Of a stretch of 64,000 nt of DNA, positions 1 through 12,352 are shown in pieces. The notes beneath the pieces are model-generated. The model did not search any database. It was not told the origin of the DNA and was given only the letters and a program-made list of their open reading frames with translations. How positions within the stretch are numbered: position 1 is the stretch's first letter; the number at the start of each line of letters is the position of its first letter. Source of the stretch: Macrotrachela quadricornifera (Eukaryota > Rotifera > Eurotatoria > Philodinida > Philodinidae); the NCBI GenBank assembly GCA_022393335.1, contig JAJEKB010020399.1, positions 102,253 to 166,252 of the forward strand, read 5' to 3'. The translations under genes and the position numbers were made by a program.

Positions 1-1938
1 ATGAAATATTATTTGTCTATTTCATTAAGTATTTGGTAATAAAACTTTACTCGTTTAGTTAAAGTTCACCTTTCTATATAAGACATAATACACACTAAGA
101 GAGTAAATACTAAATCCTTAAAAGAAACTTATATAGTTAAAGCATTGATTATCTTTTGTTCTCAGTAAAATTTAGAGTTCGAACAATAGTAGATTCTCAG
201 CATCACACATCTACTATATCTCGTCAAAAAATCATAATTCTTTGTTATACAAAAGAAGTTGCATGGAAGAAAAAAATTGGGGTACCATACCATGGAGCAC
301 GCCCATATATATATATATAAGTGAAAAAAATGGCACAGCTAAGATACTAGAAAAGGATATAAAATTGAAAAACTTTAATACTCTCATTTTCTCAGATCTA
401 AACAAGGGCAGCTAAGACATTCATATTAGAGATATACATCGAATTTTCTATCGAAGAGAATGGTTTTAAACTTGTTCTCAACGTGGGGGGGGGGGGGAAC
501 ACTCAAATATGTTCTCTCGTGAGACCAACTCTATTGACATAAAACAAATTTGTGGATTATTACAAAGACACTGTTAAGTGGAGAAATGACAAATTATCAT
601 CTATATTAGCCGACGTCGATCTTACACAACTCAATTCAGTTATAATTTGCAAATTTCAGAAGAGATTGTGCTAGATCATGTAAATAAGACTAATCAGAGG
701 AAATCTTCTATTTGATAGGACATTCATAAGCTATCGCATCAGCATTTGAAGAAGTGATAATAATCACGATTATCAATAAGATAGAAATCTATCCAATAAA
801 AAAACAAAGTAATTTTTGTCGTTTGAATAACAACAAAAGATCAATCTCTAACAAATATATATTTTCTAGAGGCCCCCGTGAAAGATCGGACTCAATGGGG
901 AAAAGTGAGAACCCTAAAGTGCGTACTCCCAGTGTATTCCTCTGTGTTTCCTCTATACTTCATCCGTGTTCCCTTGAACTTTCATTGTACTTCCTCGTGT
1001 CTCTCTCTGCTCCGTTGTACTCTACAGTATCCACAGGGGTCGCGCAAAAAGTGTAGGATTGTTGAGTGTAGCGAGTTCTGAAAAGGTGTACAAATTTTTG
1101 GGGGGTGTAAAGCGTATTTAGGGCAAAATTTTTCCCAAGTCTGCTCCCGTTGGTGGAAAAAAAAAGAAAAATTTTATTGGGGAGGGTGTATATCCTGCAT
1201 TCGCGCGCTCTTGAGTATTCCACTGTACTCCCTTGTGCTCCCTTATACTTCCACCATACTCCATTGCACGTCTACTGTATTCCCATTGCATTCTAGGAGT
1301 CTCGCCCTTTTCTGCTTGGTTAGGCTCTAATATTATAGAAAGATTGATTTAATTTAGATAAGAAAAAAGCTCCTGATGCAAAATATAAAATAGATTGCTG
1401 TTGACAATGTTAATTCACTGGCCTTTTTATTTTTTAGAAATATAAATAATGAATGAGCAGACACGACGTCCATACAGAATGGACGGGCAGATAACAATAT
1501 AGGATAATATACGTAGATGCTCATCCTCATATATGTATATATCTTTCTTCCGTTCTGTGACCAATTAGATGAAAGTTCCTGAACTGAAAGTTTGTCTATT
1601 ATAATATAGATTTGCTGTGAAGAAGTTTGTTTACGTACATTAGCTTCTTTTCTAAGCAAACATTCTTCTACTGGTTAATGCAATTGCAAAGAAAAATCGA
1701 AACGAAAGAAATCAATGCTCACCTTTCAATCGATGGTCTGCTTCTGTTTTTTTTTCAGTTTGTTTTCGTGATGAAAAGTGAAATATTACTCCATTTATAC
1801 ATTCGTTCTCTTCTTTTTCTCTTGATCTGAAAAGGGTAGAAAGACATTGACGATATATATTATTTGGTAGAACATGGTATATAAGACGCTGAAATTTAAG
1901 CGCCGTTTAAGCTCCGTAAAAACGTTGTTTTCGTTTGT
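1..1938. other. Gene-free AT-rich flank
   Basis: No gene is supported here; the open frames are short and low in complexity. A run of 13 G lies at 485-497. From about 920 to 1310 the plus strand is a degenerate pyrimidine-rich repeat built on words like TACTCCC and TGTGTTCC, which explains the small open frames in that stretch. The last 100 bases before 1938 are the 3' flank of the oxidase gene on the minus strand. Confidence 0.6.
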
Positions 1939-4906
1939 TCAAAAATGAATAAAAGACAAAAAATTAACAAATAGCAGAAGAGAAAAAATAAGAGCATTAG
2001 TATTTTTTATGTTTGTAACTCCATTCGATCGCAGAATAATGCGTCCTTTAATATTAATAGAGAATTCTGGTAAAAGTGATGTGTAAGCATCAGACCACAT
2101 CGAAGATTCGTTGGTGAGAACAAGTCGAGCGAGAATCTCTGCGAATGCCGGTGCATACTGAATGCTAGACCAGCTATCAGTTCCTAGTATGAGTTTTTGC
2201 TCGAAACCAGGAATATAATCGAGAATGAAGCCTTCGTCAGACAAAATCGAATCAAGTGTCGTGTCAGTTGGCATGATGGGATCAGTCAAACTAACAGTTT
2301 GAGATAAATGTTGGCCAACCCAAGCCATCATTCGATTCAGGTTATATTGATCTGGTCGGTTGGTTCGATTTTGAGGAGAATCGATTGTATTCATGACTGC
2401 AGGATTGATTCGAGGTTCAACACGAAGATAACCCAATTGATCGGGTGGATATCCAGCATAACTATTGTTATTAGTGGATGACAAAAACCAAGTCGGCACG
2501 ACTACAGTTGAAGTTGTGTTTAATTGATGAAAATAAACAGCTGACGGTAGTTCATACAAATTGATATTGAGATTGAGGTTCAATGTAGCCATCATGCTCT
2601 TGGTATATGGACCGGGAAGAAAAATGACTTTGGCGGCATGTAGTGTGCCACGATTGGTTAGTATATACATACGTGATTGATCGGATGTCTGTTGCACATT
2701 GAGAACGGTTTCTTTCTCACGAATTAATATATTAGACGTTTGTCTTATCAATATTCGCAAAGTATTGAGTAACAATGTTACATTGATAAAACCAGACTGG
2801 CTGAGATATAGGCTTGGCTGGTCTGCAATGATGAAAGAAGGGTCATACATCCTTTGTATTAATGAAAGTTGAGTGCAGTTAGGAATAGATAAATTGTGAC
2901 AAAATTCAACCATTTTAGAAACTGATTGACCCATGTATAGAAAGCCATTTAACGTGTTTAACAATGAATTATGCGACATGTTTGCTTCTTTCTCCAGTTC
3001 ACGCCACATCGGAAGAACGAGTTGACTTAATTTGGTAAGATAATATTTGTTGTTGACCAAATGAAATGGTGCAACTTCTAATGGTTTGATATCATAATCT
3101 CGTTGGAGAAGAACAATGCGCTTGTCCTTCATTTTCTTTGCCAGATTCAGTGCCGTAGCCAAACCGAGTACTCCACCATCAATAATAGCAACATCGAATT
3201 CTTCTTCCTATAAAAACAACAGCGAATAGGTATTGGATTAATCAATAGGAATCAACAGTACTTACTTGATAAAACATGAGAAGACGCATCGATGATTGAA
3301 TGGCTCCTTCAATCCAACGATGAACATAGCTGATATGTTCACCACTAAAATGCACAATGTTCTTGACAGATTTTCCTAATTCTTCATGTAAATTTGTTTC
3401 TTGATTTGGAGTAAAGAGTGCATAAGCACCATGAGTATATTGATCAATACACCAGTTCTTAACTTCACAACTAACAACTAACGCTCGAATATCTGATCGA
3501 TTATGAAGTTGCATAAGATCTTGAAGAGATTTCTCACATGTTTGTTCTTTACTTAATGCAGACCACAATAATGCATCTGTGGCCCAGACATATGAAGTGA
3601 GAATGAATGCTCCATTATTCGTTAAATTGGCTGTTGTGTTAAAATTATTATAATAAATAAAACGTATGGGTAAATCAGTAATTGAATAACCACCATGAAT
3701 GTTTTCATCGTGCCAAAATGCACGACGAAATGAATGAGCGATTTTCGTTGCGCAGTCATAATGTAACTGACGAAAGGCACGATACTTATCATTAAATAAA
3801 TTTCTCGGTTCGAATTCAATCAGACTAGCTGCTCGTGCTGTTGTTGAAACAATCACCGAATCAAAATTTAAGACGGTAAAATTATCACCTAACACTAAGC
3901 GAACCCGCGATCGGCCGGAAAAGTTAGTCGTATTTTCAACATAGTGAACTTCGCTTACTCGTGTGTTTGTATAAATTTTACAACGATCATCAGGAACATT
4001 TCGACAATTACGTTCAAATTCATTGATAAGTAAATCGAAACCTCCATCAATTTGTGTATATTCTGGATTTAAAGTTAAAATAGCAGTACTTCGAACCATT
4101 TCAATGAGACTGGTTTGCATATCTACGTTGTACATAAGTGAAATAAAATCTATCGCACCACGAGACATATTCGTATATTCAAGAAAGTATCCTTCAATAC
4201 TGTATTTGTCATACTTGACTTTCAGATCATCATAACTCGTGTAGCTAACTGATGCCATTGCTTCATTCCATAAATCGCTCACAGTCTGAAATGCCTCATC
4301 AAACATAACTTCATTCTTTATCATTTGATCTTACCTTGTTTTTCTCTCTTTCGTATACGTTAAATCCGTTTTCATCAGGTACAATTCTTTCATTAAATGT
4401 GCGTCGTCGGCCATTAATGTAGAAAAGAGCATTGGAATCATAGCCTTTGAATGGTGCCACCTTGAGCTTGTATCGTTCCGTAACATAGATATTTGTTAGA
4501 GGATGCTGCTTCAAAGGTAAACGCATCGCTCCCAACTCTGTTATATAGCCTTTATCTGAAATACGATGTGTTAGAATACGACCACCGAGGCGATTGCTCG
4601 CTTCGTACACAGTTACACGATGGCCAGACATTGACAACTCGATGGCATTGATTAAACCAGATACACCTAATAAAATAATAGAAATCGATCAGTACAACGT
4701 CGTCTATACGTACCTGCTCCAACTACAGCAATGTTTTGACAATCAAAGCATTTCGGTAAACCATGTCGAGCTGTATAGGCCACTTGAGGTGTGAAAAACT
4801 CCTTTGGGTCGTAGGGTAGAGGAGGTGGGCCAGGTTCCTCTGTATCATAAGATTCTACAGCGTCTTTGCATAAGAAGATATACAGAAGTAAAAGTAATAT
4901 ATTCAT
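1939..4906 (-). CDS. Secreted L-amino-acid oxidase fused to degenerate sarcosine-oxidase-like domain
   Basis: Four exons in frame: 4906-4714, 4666-4335, 4285-3266 and 3207-1939, giving 937 aa. Introns are 47, 49 and 58 bp with GT..AG ends; the first is phase 1, the others phase 0. The ATG at 4906 opens a signal peptide (MNILLLLLYIFLCKDAVES). Domain 1 (about 57-515) is a flavin amine oxidase of the L-amino-acid oxidase type: dinucleotide motif G63-A-G65-V-S-G68 split by intron 1, then NRLGGRI, ELGAMRLP and a C-terminal HFSGEHISYVHRWIEGAI. It would deaminate amino acids with release of ammonia and peroxide. Domain 2 (516 onward) matches the DAO/sarcosine oxidase fold at both ends (FDVAIIDGGVLGLATALN; SDEGFILDYIPG), but D525 replaces the first glycine, Thr stands where the covalent-flavin Cys usually is, and GHGFKF is not kept. 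It is probably a non-catalytic partner. A hydrophobic tail (LIFSLLLFVNFLSFIHF) suggests a GPI anchor or membrane tether. Confidence 0.85.
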
Positions 4907-5430
4907 AGTACTCGATAATGTTTTTTTCGTTTTAGGTTTATAAAATACAATGAAGTGCAATGAAGTTCTTGTGTATTATATAGCTTTTTACCTTTGAGTC
5001 ATACACGGAAGTATGATATTCATACAAGCTTGATTTTTGCCCACTTGTTTGTCTGACTACAACAATTAGATTATAAAAGGGTATTCTGCAGACATCCAAT
5101 GATATTGGTTATGATGTAAGTTTCTCATACCACTTAAATGAGTAATTCTTTCTTATCTTTACTACTTCATTCCGCTTAACAAAGTCATATAATTAGTGAT
5201 GTATAATTCTCAGATTTTTTTCAAGACAGATATACCCTTTTCTCTCGAAATCATGATAAAAAATACGAAGTGGGTGTGACTCAAGATATTAAGTTGGAAA
5301 AAAAACATCAGAAATGAAAGTTCGTCGAATAACAGTTGATAGACAGTTTTTGTTCTTGATAAGATAATGATACAGCGAGTAATAAAATGTTTTAAGGGCA
5401 TAGTCTCCATTCCGCAGAAACACTGACGAT
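4907..5430. other. Intergenic, 5' flank of oxidase gene
   Basis: Upstream region of the minus-strand oxidase gene, bounded at 5431 by a long palindrome. No coding region or clear promoter element is seen. The open frame reading leftward from 5554 comes from the palindrome arm. Confidence 0.5.
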
Positions 5431-6333
5431 GGGGGTACCTGAAGTGATTAAGAGCTTTTGAGTTGATATTTTCTCCATAAGTAGGACGTGATAAGACTAG
5501 AAGAAGCCTAAAAGGATAACGGTCCATAGACCTTTCTTTCCGAGTGACGGTCATTTTACAAAATTTTCCACGTATGACAAAAGATTCATCGCAAAATCAA
5601 ATTACAGAGTTTTGCCGTGAAACTTTGCCCATATGTAGGTTTTGTGATCCTTATCGTAGCCTGAGTGTTTTAGCCCAAACCAATGTTTTGTGCAGGAAAT
5701 AATAAGTACTGAAGATAACCTTCGCATGCTAAAGACATCCCAGGTCAACACATCCGACTGTCGAATCCCATCGGATTCTATTGGATCCTACAGAAATTCA
5801 TTGAAAGCTGCCGGTTGCCTTGGTACAGGATTCCAACAGGCAGTTGTTGGAAGTCGGAAAGTGTTGTAATAACCGTGGTTTCTATCGAACTTCCCGTATT
5901 TCGATCCTTTCCGACATACAACATCTTCCTGTTGGAATCCTGTACCAAGGCAACCAGTAACTTTCTAGATAATTTTACCGGAATTTGAGGAACCCTATAG
6001 GATCCTATTGGACTTCTTTGACCAATAATGTCAAGATATTCGACTTTTCTTGACTACTTATCATTTCTGAAAAAAACATTGGTTTTGCCTAAAACTCTCA
6101 GGCTACGATAAGGATCATAAAACCTACATATGGGCAAAGTTTCACGGCAAAACTCTGTAATTTGATTTTGCGATGAATCTTTTGTCATACGTAGAAAATT
6201 TTGTAAAATGACCGTCACTCGGAAAGAAAGGCCTAAGAGCCCTTATCGTTTTAGGCTTCTTTTAGTCTTATCACGTTCTACTTGTGGACAAAATATCAAC
6301 TCAAAGGCTCTTAATCAATTCGGGTACCTCCCT
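5431..6333. mobile_element. Foldback element, about 900 bp
   Basis: A continuous imperfect palindrome. The left arm begins GGGGGTACCTGAAG at 5431 and the right arm ends with its reverse complement near 6333. The arms carry the mirrored words TTTCTTTCCGAGTGACGG and CATATGTAGGTTTTGTGATC. The centre (about 5812-5970) is a second hairpin around GGTACAGGATTCCAACAGG. The two arms give mirror-image peptides starting MTVTRKER, so those frames are artefacts. No transposase lies inside. A non-autonomous foldback or MITE-type element is the likely identity; no target duplication was identified. Confidence 0.8.
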
Positions 6334-6474
6334 CGTGAAGCGAACGGCTTTTTCAGCGAAAGTAAACTTCATCTTCACCCTCATCCTCAACAGTACGATT
6401 CTTTCTATATTTTGAACAATTTTTATTTTATGAAGCATCAATAAAAAAAAACATCGTTATCTGAAAATTCTTGT

Positions 6475-7953
6475 TTACATCAGTAGTAGCATGACAAAGT
6501 GAAGTATTAAAGTCAAAGAGGATAAGAGCAATACTGTAAACCGATTGCTGTGGACCGAATATGACGCTGCTCCTCCTAAAAAGAAACCAGAAATAGTCAG
6601 TTAGCATTTATGACCATGGAAAGAACTAACCACTTATACATGAACTCTTGTCAATAGCAAACATTTGAATTCGATGATTGGAGAAATCACTGACATACAA
6701 ATTTCCATTTCGATCAAATACTAAACTGTAGGGATGATTAAGTTGCGTGCTAAGACTACCTTGACCGTCGCCACCAGCTATGACTATACCACTGTCAGCT
6801 CCTTTCAACCAGCGCATAATTGGGTGATTTCCATAATCAGCTACATAAACTGTACCTGACTGATCGACAATCGTAGCAATAGTTCCATCAATTTGGTTCA
6901 GTTTACTACCATTACCATTTCCACCAGCGACGATAGTAGCGCTTGCCTTCCACATACTGTTGTTAGCAATCCATTTTGTTACTCGATTGTTGGAGTATTC
7001 AGGTACAAATACATTTCCTTGGTGGTCGATATATATCTGATATGCTGAAGAAGAAAGAGAATGAGAGACAAAATGAAATTGAATGTTTTGAGATGTTGGA
7101 TTGAGACACTTACGAGTTAGAAGTTGTTCCAAAGAATTACCTGGATCGTTACGTCCAATCACCGTTTCTCCGTCTCCTGTGCCATTCTTATCAAACTTGA
7201 GAATACGTGCGTGGTACCAATCACCGACCAATAAGTACTTATTTTCACTTTGAATGGGACCAAGAGTAATTCCATTGACATACGTATTGGAAATGATTAT
7301 CTCTCCATTTTGAGCTCATTTCTTCCATCGACTTACACGTTTGTTGGTGTACTCGGTGATAAAAAATGTACCTTCCTGATCGACTGAGACATAACGAGGT
7401 AATGCAAGCTAGTCGGTCCGATTACCCGATCCATTGCCACCGGCAATTATCTCACCACTGGATGCGCCTTTTCCCCATCTCATTACGCGTCCGTTACCAT
7501 TATCGACAATAATAAGAGCATCATGATCATTAGGATTCACAAATAGTCCAAATGGATTGTTCAATTGATTAAGAGCGATGCCCATCCCATTGCCATCTAC
7601 AACAGTCTTTCCGACGAATGTCCATGTTGCTCTTTCACAAATCGCTCCATCTGAAAGTAGTTTGGAGAAACTATCAGTGGAGGACAAACATTTGAAGTGA
7701 TCATAGACAGAGGATAGCACATGTGTCGAGAATGGCATCGAATATCTGTCACACAGATTGTATACGGCTGAGCACAAGCAAAATTCTTAGCACATGGTGT
7801 TAGTTCAGAGCAACTGATCTGCGATAGAGTACACACCCCACAACTTTGTTGATTAGTTCTATCAGGGACATAGAGACAAGTACAGGCAATATTCGATGAA
7901 CAGTAATTCTTATTTGGGGAATCAGATAATGAACAAAGCTGTTGAGCATTTAC
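6475..7953 (-). pseudogene. NHL-repeat surface protein, broken by stops
   Basis: Reads right to left. A Cys-rich N-terminal part (from about 7953, after a splice acceptor) leads into NHL beta-propeller repeats with the recurring pattern 'AGGNGxG..LNxP..hhVDxxGNhYVxDxxNxRV', then a last exon at 6575-6475 whose hydrophobic end (RFTVLLLSSLTLILHFVMLL) looks like a GPI signal. Two single-base nonsense changes break it: TAG at 7409-7411, where Gln is expected after NRTD, and TGA about 90 bases on, where Gly of 'KKGAQNGEI' is expected. Introns with good sites interrupt the 7041-7110 stretch (phase 1, LLT|PYQ) and 6576-6640. The join between the Cys-rich part and the first NHL repeat near 7640-7700 needs either a weak-donor intron or a frameshift. 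The first exon with the signal peptide was not found. A functional copy would be an extracellular, membrane-bound propeller protein; ligand unknown. Confidence 0.75.
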
Positions 7954-8297
7954 CTGTGCATTTGAGTGTAAAAATCAATATCAACGAAGACACTCTTCGT
8001 ATTATTTGCAATAGTACCATTACTTACAGAGTATTCTACAATTCTAATCAAAACTATGGGATTATTTGTTTAAATAAAATTGTTCGAGCGTGTTTTGATG
8101 GTATATATCAGTCAAAGAAAAGAAATAATCCTCAAAATCCGTTGTTTTTTGTCTGGCCGAAACTGTAGAATTCTTATCATCATTCTTCTATTTGCAGATC
8201 AGAGAAACATGAGTTTTGCTTCACACTTACTCAGGTAGACAAAAAGAGTCCAGTAATTATCATGTCATTTGATACAGAAAAAACAGGCGATGTTAAT
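7954..8297. other. Unassigned flank of NHL relic
   Basis: No supported gene. The plus-strand open frame at 7896-8168 overlaps the antisense of the Cys-rich exon and has no recognisable domain. Confidence 0.4.
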
Positions 8298-8513
8298 ATT
8301 TAATTTTGATATGAATGCAGTGGTTGATGAAGACATTTAATTCGAATACTTCGACCATTTTTTATTTAACACAGTCATTATCAACGATTTAAATGATTTA
8401 GTCTCACTCATTATTCATTTAGATCGTTAATAATGACCGTGTTAAATAAAAAATGGTCGAAATATTCGAATTAAATGTCTTCATCAACCACTGCATTCAT
8501 ATCAAAATTAAAT
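8298..8513. repeat. Near-perfect palindrome, about 216 bp
   Basis: Left arm 8298-8385 starts TTTAATTTTGATATGAATGC and the right arm 8425-8513 is its reverse complement with only a few differences; the loop is about 40 bases. The words CTCATTATTCATTTAGAT occur both in the loop and just outside the right arm, a direct repeat. It could form a strong hairpin in DNA or RNA. Probably a small foldback transposon. Confidence 0.8.
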
Positions 8514-9030
8514 AGTCTTACTCATTATTCATTTAGATGTTAATATTGAATCGTTTGCTGTGCTTTTTCATGCAAACAAATGACGTCAACTTTTCTTCTC
8601 TCAAAGATCTGGAGTGTTGAAGAGCAAACAAACAAATTCAACTGAAATAATAGTTCTAAAGTTGGACCGAAACTGTCCTGTCCCATGCAGTCAGTAAAGT
8701 GAAAACAACGCATTAAAACAATTCGTACATTTTTTTCATTCGATGCGTTGTGCATAGCTGAAAATGTCCGAAATCGAGCGTTTTAACAGTGATATTTTTC
8801 TTACACTTACACCCTGTTATATCAATTTTAGACAAAACGTTTTTTCACGTTCTATATGTGAATGCATTAAAACTCGTAAATTCAGACATTTTCGACGATG
8901 TGCACCCTGTTTGCATTGAGAGCGTTTCGAATCAGTTTCCAAGTGATCACTTTATCGTATTGTTACATATATGTCAATACGAGATATTTCGATTACGTTG
9001 CATATAAGTAACAATAATTGAAACTATTAA
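8514..9030. other. Gene-free spacer
   Basis: AT-rich; the short open frames on both strands have no recognisable motif. Confidence 0.4.
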
Positions 9031-9606
9031 AGAGTCGCTACAAAGTTACGAATTGATATTACAATTATAAGATGAGTATTCAGCAGCAAATAATATAGTT
9101 GGAAGAATATGAATTGATCGAAAATCAGAGATTGAAGAATATAGGTAACTTATGTAGTTTTACATTCTTTTGAGGGATAAATTTATTACTTTTTAAATGT
9201 CAATAATCTAACTATAGCTTTTCAATTAAATTCTTCTATTTTACCTTGTGCTAGAAACAGTAACAAGAATATTCTAGTAAAGAAATGAAAGTTAGCTCAA
9301 TAAATATAAAATGGAGAAGAGTCTTAAAGATGGCAGAGCAAACTTTCATTTCTTTACTAGAATATTCTTGTTACTGTTTCTAGCACAAGGTAAAATAGAA
9401 GAATTTAATTAAAAAACTATAGTTAGATTATTGACATTTAAAAAGTAATAAATTTATTCCTCAAAAGAATGTAAAACTACATAAGTTACCTATATTCTTC
9501 AATCTCTGATTTTTGTATCAATTCATATTCTTTCGACTATATTATTTGCTGCTGGATACTCATCTTATAATTGTAATATCAATTTATAAGCTTTGCAGCG
9601 GCTCTT
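9031..9606. repeat. Long near-perfect palindrome, 576 bp
   Basis: Left arm 9031-9295 and right arm 9337-9606 are reverse complements over about 260 bp with few mismatches; the loop is only about 40 bases. Outer ends read AGAGTCGCTACAAAG and its mirror CTTTGCAGCGGCTCTT. The inner arm contains GAATATTCTAGTAAAGAAAT, ending at the loop. There is no coding potential. A transcript across it would give a long hairpin RNA. Confidence 0.85.
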
Positions 9607-12281
9607 GACTAACTAGTTCTAACTACTATCGTAATTTCTGAAAATATTTTAACATATTCTATAAAGACTCAAATACAGGAATACCATCATGTGAAGGGTA
9701 TGTTCGAGACCAGTGTAATGCAAGGAATACTCATTTCATTTTTAAATATAGTGGAGAGTAATCTAATAATAGCATTCTCTCTTTCCGATTATATATTTTC
9801 TAGTTCATGTCTATTTGCATTACCTGGCTCATATATCATTTCAATCACAAACACCTATAAGATATCAAAGTGTTCTTACGTAATCAACGGAAAGAAAAGT
9901 TAAACTACTTATATTTTTTTACCTACATAAATAAAGTACTTGACTGCTCACTATAAATATTAGTAATGCACTATGTTTCGATAAAGTCTTGAAAAATTTG
10001 TACGACATATTGCATACATTATTTTCAGTGTTCGTAACTCTAATTAAATTTCATCGATAAATATATCTGTTTTGAAATGACATATAAGAAGTCATGTGGC
10101 AGCGGGTTAATCGAAACAGTGCGAAAAATATGTAAATCTTGGGTAATTTTCATCGTAACTGATATTTTTTAATTCGGAATAATAGTTTGCAACTCAGGTA
10201 ATTACTTCGGTATTAATTTTGAATGTGAATATCAATAAATGAGAAATAAATCTGGCTAAATCATGGAATAAATAGAAATTTATCACAATATGTAAACAAT
10301 AGAATATTCAAGTAAGGAAGTCTTTAGGAACGTGTGCTTCAAAATAAATTACAAAGATTTGTATTGATTCAATGAAGATGAAATGAATAAATGAATGGTT
10401 ATTCCTCTCTCTCAATGTTCTTGAGACAATGAGACAAGGAAACCGAGAATACTGCTATTAGTGGTTAACACTGCCACCAACAGAAATGAATATGTTAAAG
10501 AAAATTTAATACTTTAATCATTTATATTTGGTGTGACAAAAAAATCTATGATTATTTCTAGTCAGTTTGTGAGAAAATTTCGATTAAAATTTAATTAGTT
10601 TTGTTTTATTTCTTACTTTTATAATGCTAGGTGTAATACATGTAAACATCAGTCGGTCATTAAGAAATGAAGCTTATATAAGAGTAAAATAATATATAGT
10701 TCCTTCAAAGGGGAAAATATATGAATATTTGAAAGCCTGAATACTAGTGAATATCAGCGAATACCTATGAATACTGAATACTAATGACAGGTATTCAGAT
10801 GTTTCCCTGTTGGTTCTAGTATATGAAGCTTGCTAATGTTTCTTTATAATAAAAGCACTGATACTTTCATTTAATTAAATCATATCAAATCCACACTTCA
10901 CATTAAAACGGGTCGCTGATATAAATAAGAAAAATGATCAAGTTTTAACAAATGATGAATACTCATCATATTTCATATGTGTAAACGCATAAAAATGAAT
11001 CTATTTTCAGCGTTAAAACGCATGAAACTATCAATTCTGTGTATTAAACTCTTTAAAACACGTTGATAGCAGCGTTAGCGCATTTTAACGCTTTGATTTT
11101 TTTTTATCAATAATATAACCGGTTATAAAGCATTTTTTCTTCACTTTTTATCCATAAACGCGTTGAAACACCGTTGCAACCGTTTGTTTGTCTGCATGGG
11201 GTTACGTCATATGACAAGATCATTTCTTTCTAGTAAACGACCTTGAACATGAATAAGCATGTGTTGTAACAAAACGCTTGTTAATGTAACAGAATATGCA
11301 ATAAAGAAATCATGCTCGCTGCATTATCAGGCTAAAAGAAAACACTGAATATCTTCAGCATTTGCTCCTTTTTGGCATGTGACTATAGAAGGAAGAAAGA
11401 AAATGTGTGTTTGTTCTCATCTAGTTCATGTTGGGAGAGAAAGAAACACAGTATCGTAATAGAGATGGGTGCATTTGATGGTATGCTAAAGGACTTCTTT
11501 TACTACTGCCGGTAGCTGAGAATTGCAGAAAGCAAGATCAATAAAATGATTTTCGTTGCACCTAATACATTCTGTAGAGTTTAGTTTGGATCTTTTATTT
11601 TATCATGTATAAACTGATCATAGACATCTATGAAACTCTTCCTTTTGTCCACTATACACCTCTCTTTTGTCATTTCGTTGAATAGGATTGTGTTACCGAA
11701 TGTTTCAATTCGATGCATACTCATATATATGATAAATGCGTGAACTTCTAATAATGATATATTTGATCCTTTGATTAGAATCAAGGGGAAAAGCGGATCC
11801 TTTGGGTCCTTATGGATCCTCTTAGATCCTATTGGATTCTGTTGTGTCTTGACAAGGGGAAAAGGCGGATCCAATAGAATCCATGAGGATCCGATTTTTC
11901 TCCCTTGAAGAGATATACATTTCCCAAAATATCCGTCTTTTCTACAATATCTGTGGAAATTGGCCTATACTTTGGGAACTGCATATCTCTTAATGACTAG
12001 TTTAAAAAATTCTGAAGTTTTGCGCACAACCTACTCTACTTGGAGGGTTGATATGGGCAAAGTCTCAGATCAAAATCCGAAAATATGATTTTGCTGGAAA
12101 TCTAGGATTCTAGAATGAAAGTTTCTTAAAAATTCGATTAATTGAAACAAATTGAATTTTTTCTGTTGAAAAGAAAAAGTATTCAATTTGCTAATCTCAA
12201 TTTGTGCTTTTCAGCACTCGATTAAGTTGATAGATGAATTATAGTGTATGTTCTTAATAAAGATAAACGAATTAAAATAAT
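9607..12281. other. 2.7 kb gene-free AT-rich region
   Basis: No gene is supported. Around 11760-11910 there is a cluster of GGATCC-like words (AAGGCGGATCC and AAAGCGGATCC, TATGGATCCTC, TAGATCCTATTGG). They resemble words inside the 5431-6333 foldback and near 62890, so this may be part of a dispersed repeat; the open frame at 11581-11874 on the minus strand is built from it. Around 10740-10800 the word GAATAC recurs as a short degenerate repeat. Confidence 0.45.
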
Positions 12282-12352
12282 GCAGAGTTAAATTTTTGCC
12301 GACGCGTTTCGTGTCATTTTATTAAAATTTGTAACACTCATCAGGGCTCTGC
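12282..12352 (-). ncRNA. Type I hammerhead ribozyme, Penelope/retrozyme type
   Basis: On the minus strand the core CTGATGAG (12344-12337) is followed by stem II (GTGT pairing ACAC across a roughly 19-base loop), then GAAA (12310-12307), a short stem III made by the palindrome ACGCGT, and the GTC cleavage triplet at 12303-12301. Stem I pairs GCC before the core with GGC after the cleavage site and continues, across a bulge, as AATGCAGA with TCTGCATT. All conserved hammerhead core nucleotides are present. The self-complementary ACGCGT is typical of minimal hammerheads that work as dimers in Penelope-like elements and retrozymes (family knowledge). No reverse transcriptase lies nearby, so this is a solitary terminal repeat or a degraded copy. 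Only one copy was found in the window. Confidence 0.8.

Noticed and set aside
1354..1830. Overlapping open frames on both strands
   Set aside because: Low complexity, no motif, and no splice structure; nothing sets them apart from chance.
5210..6444. Two small proteins starting MTVTRKER on opposite strands
   Set aside because: They are mirror translations of the two arms of the foldback element.
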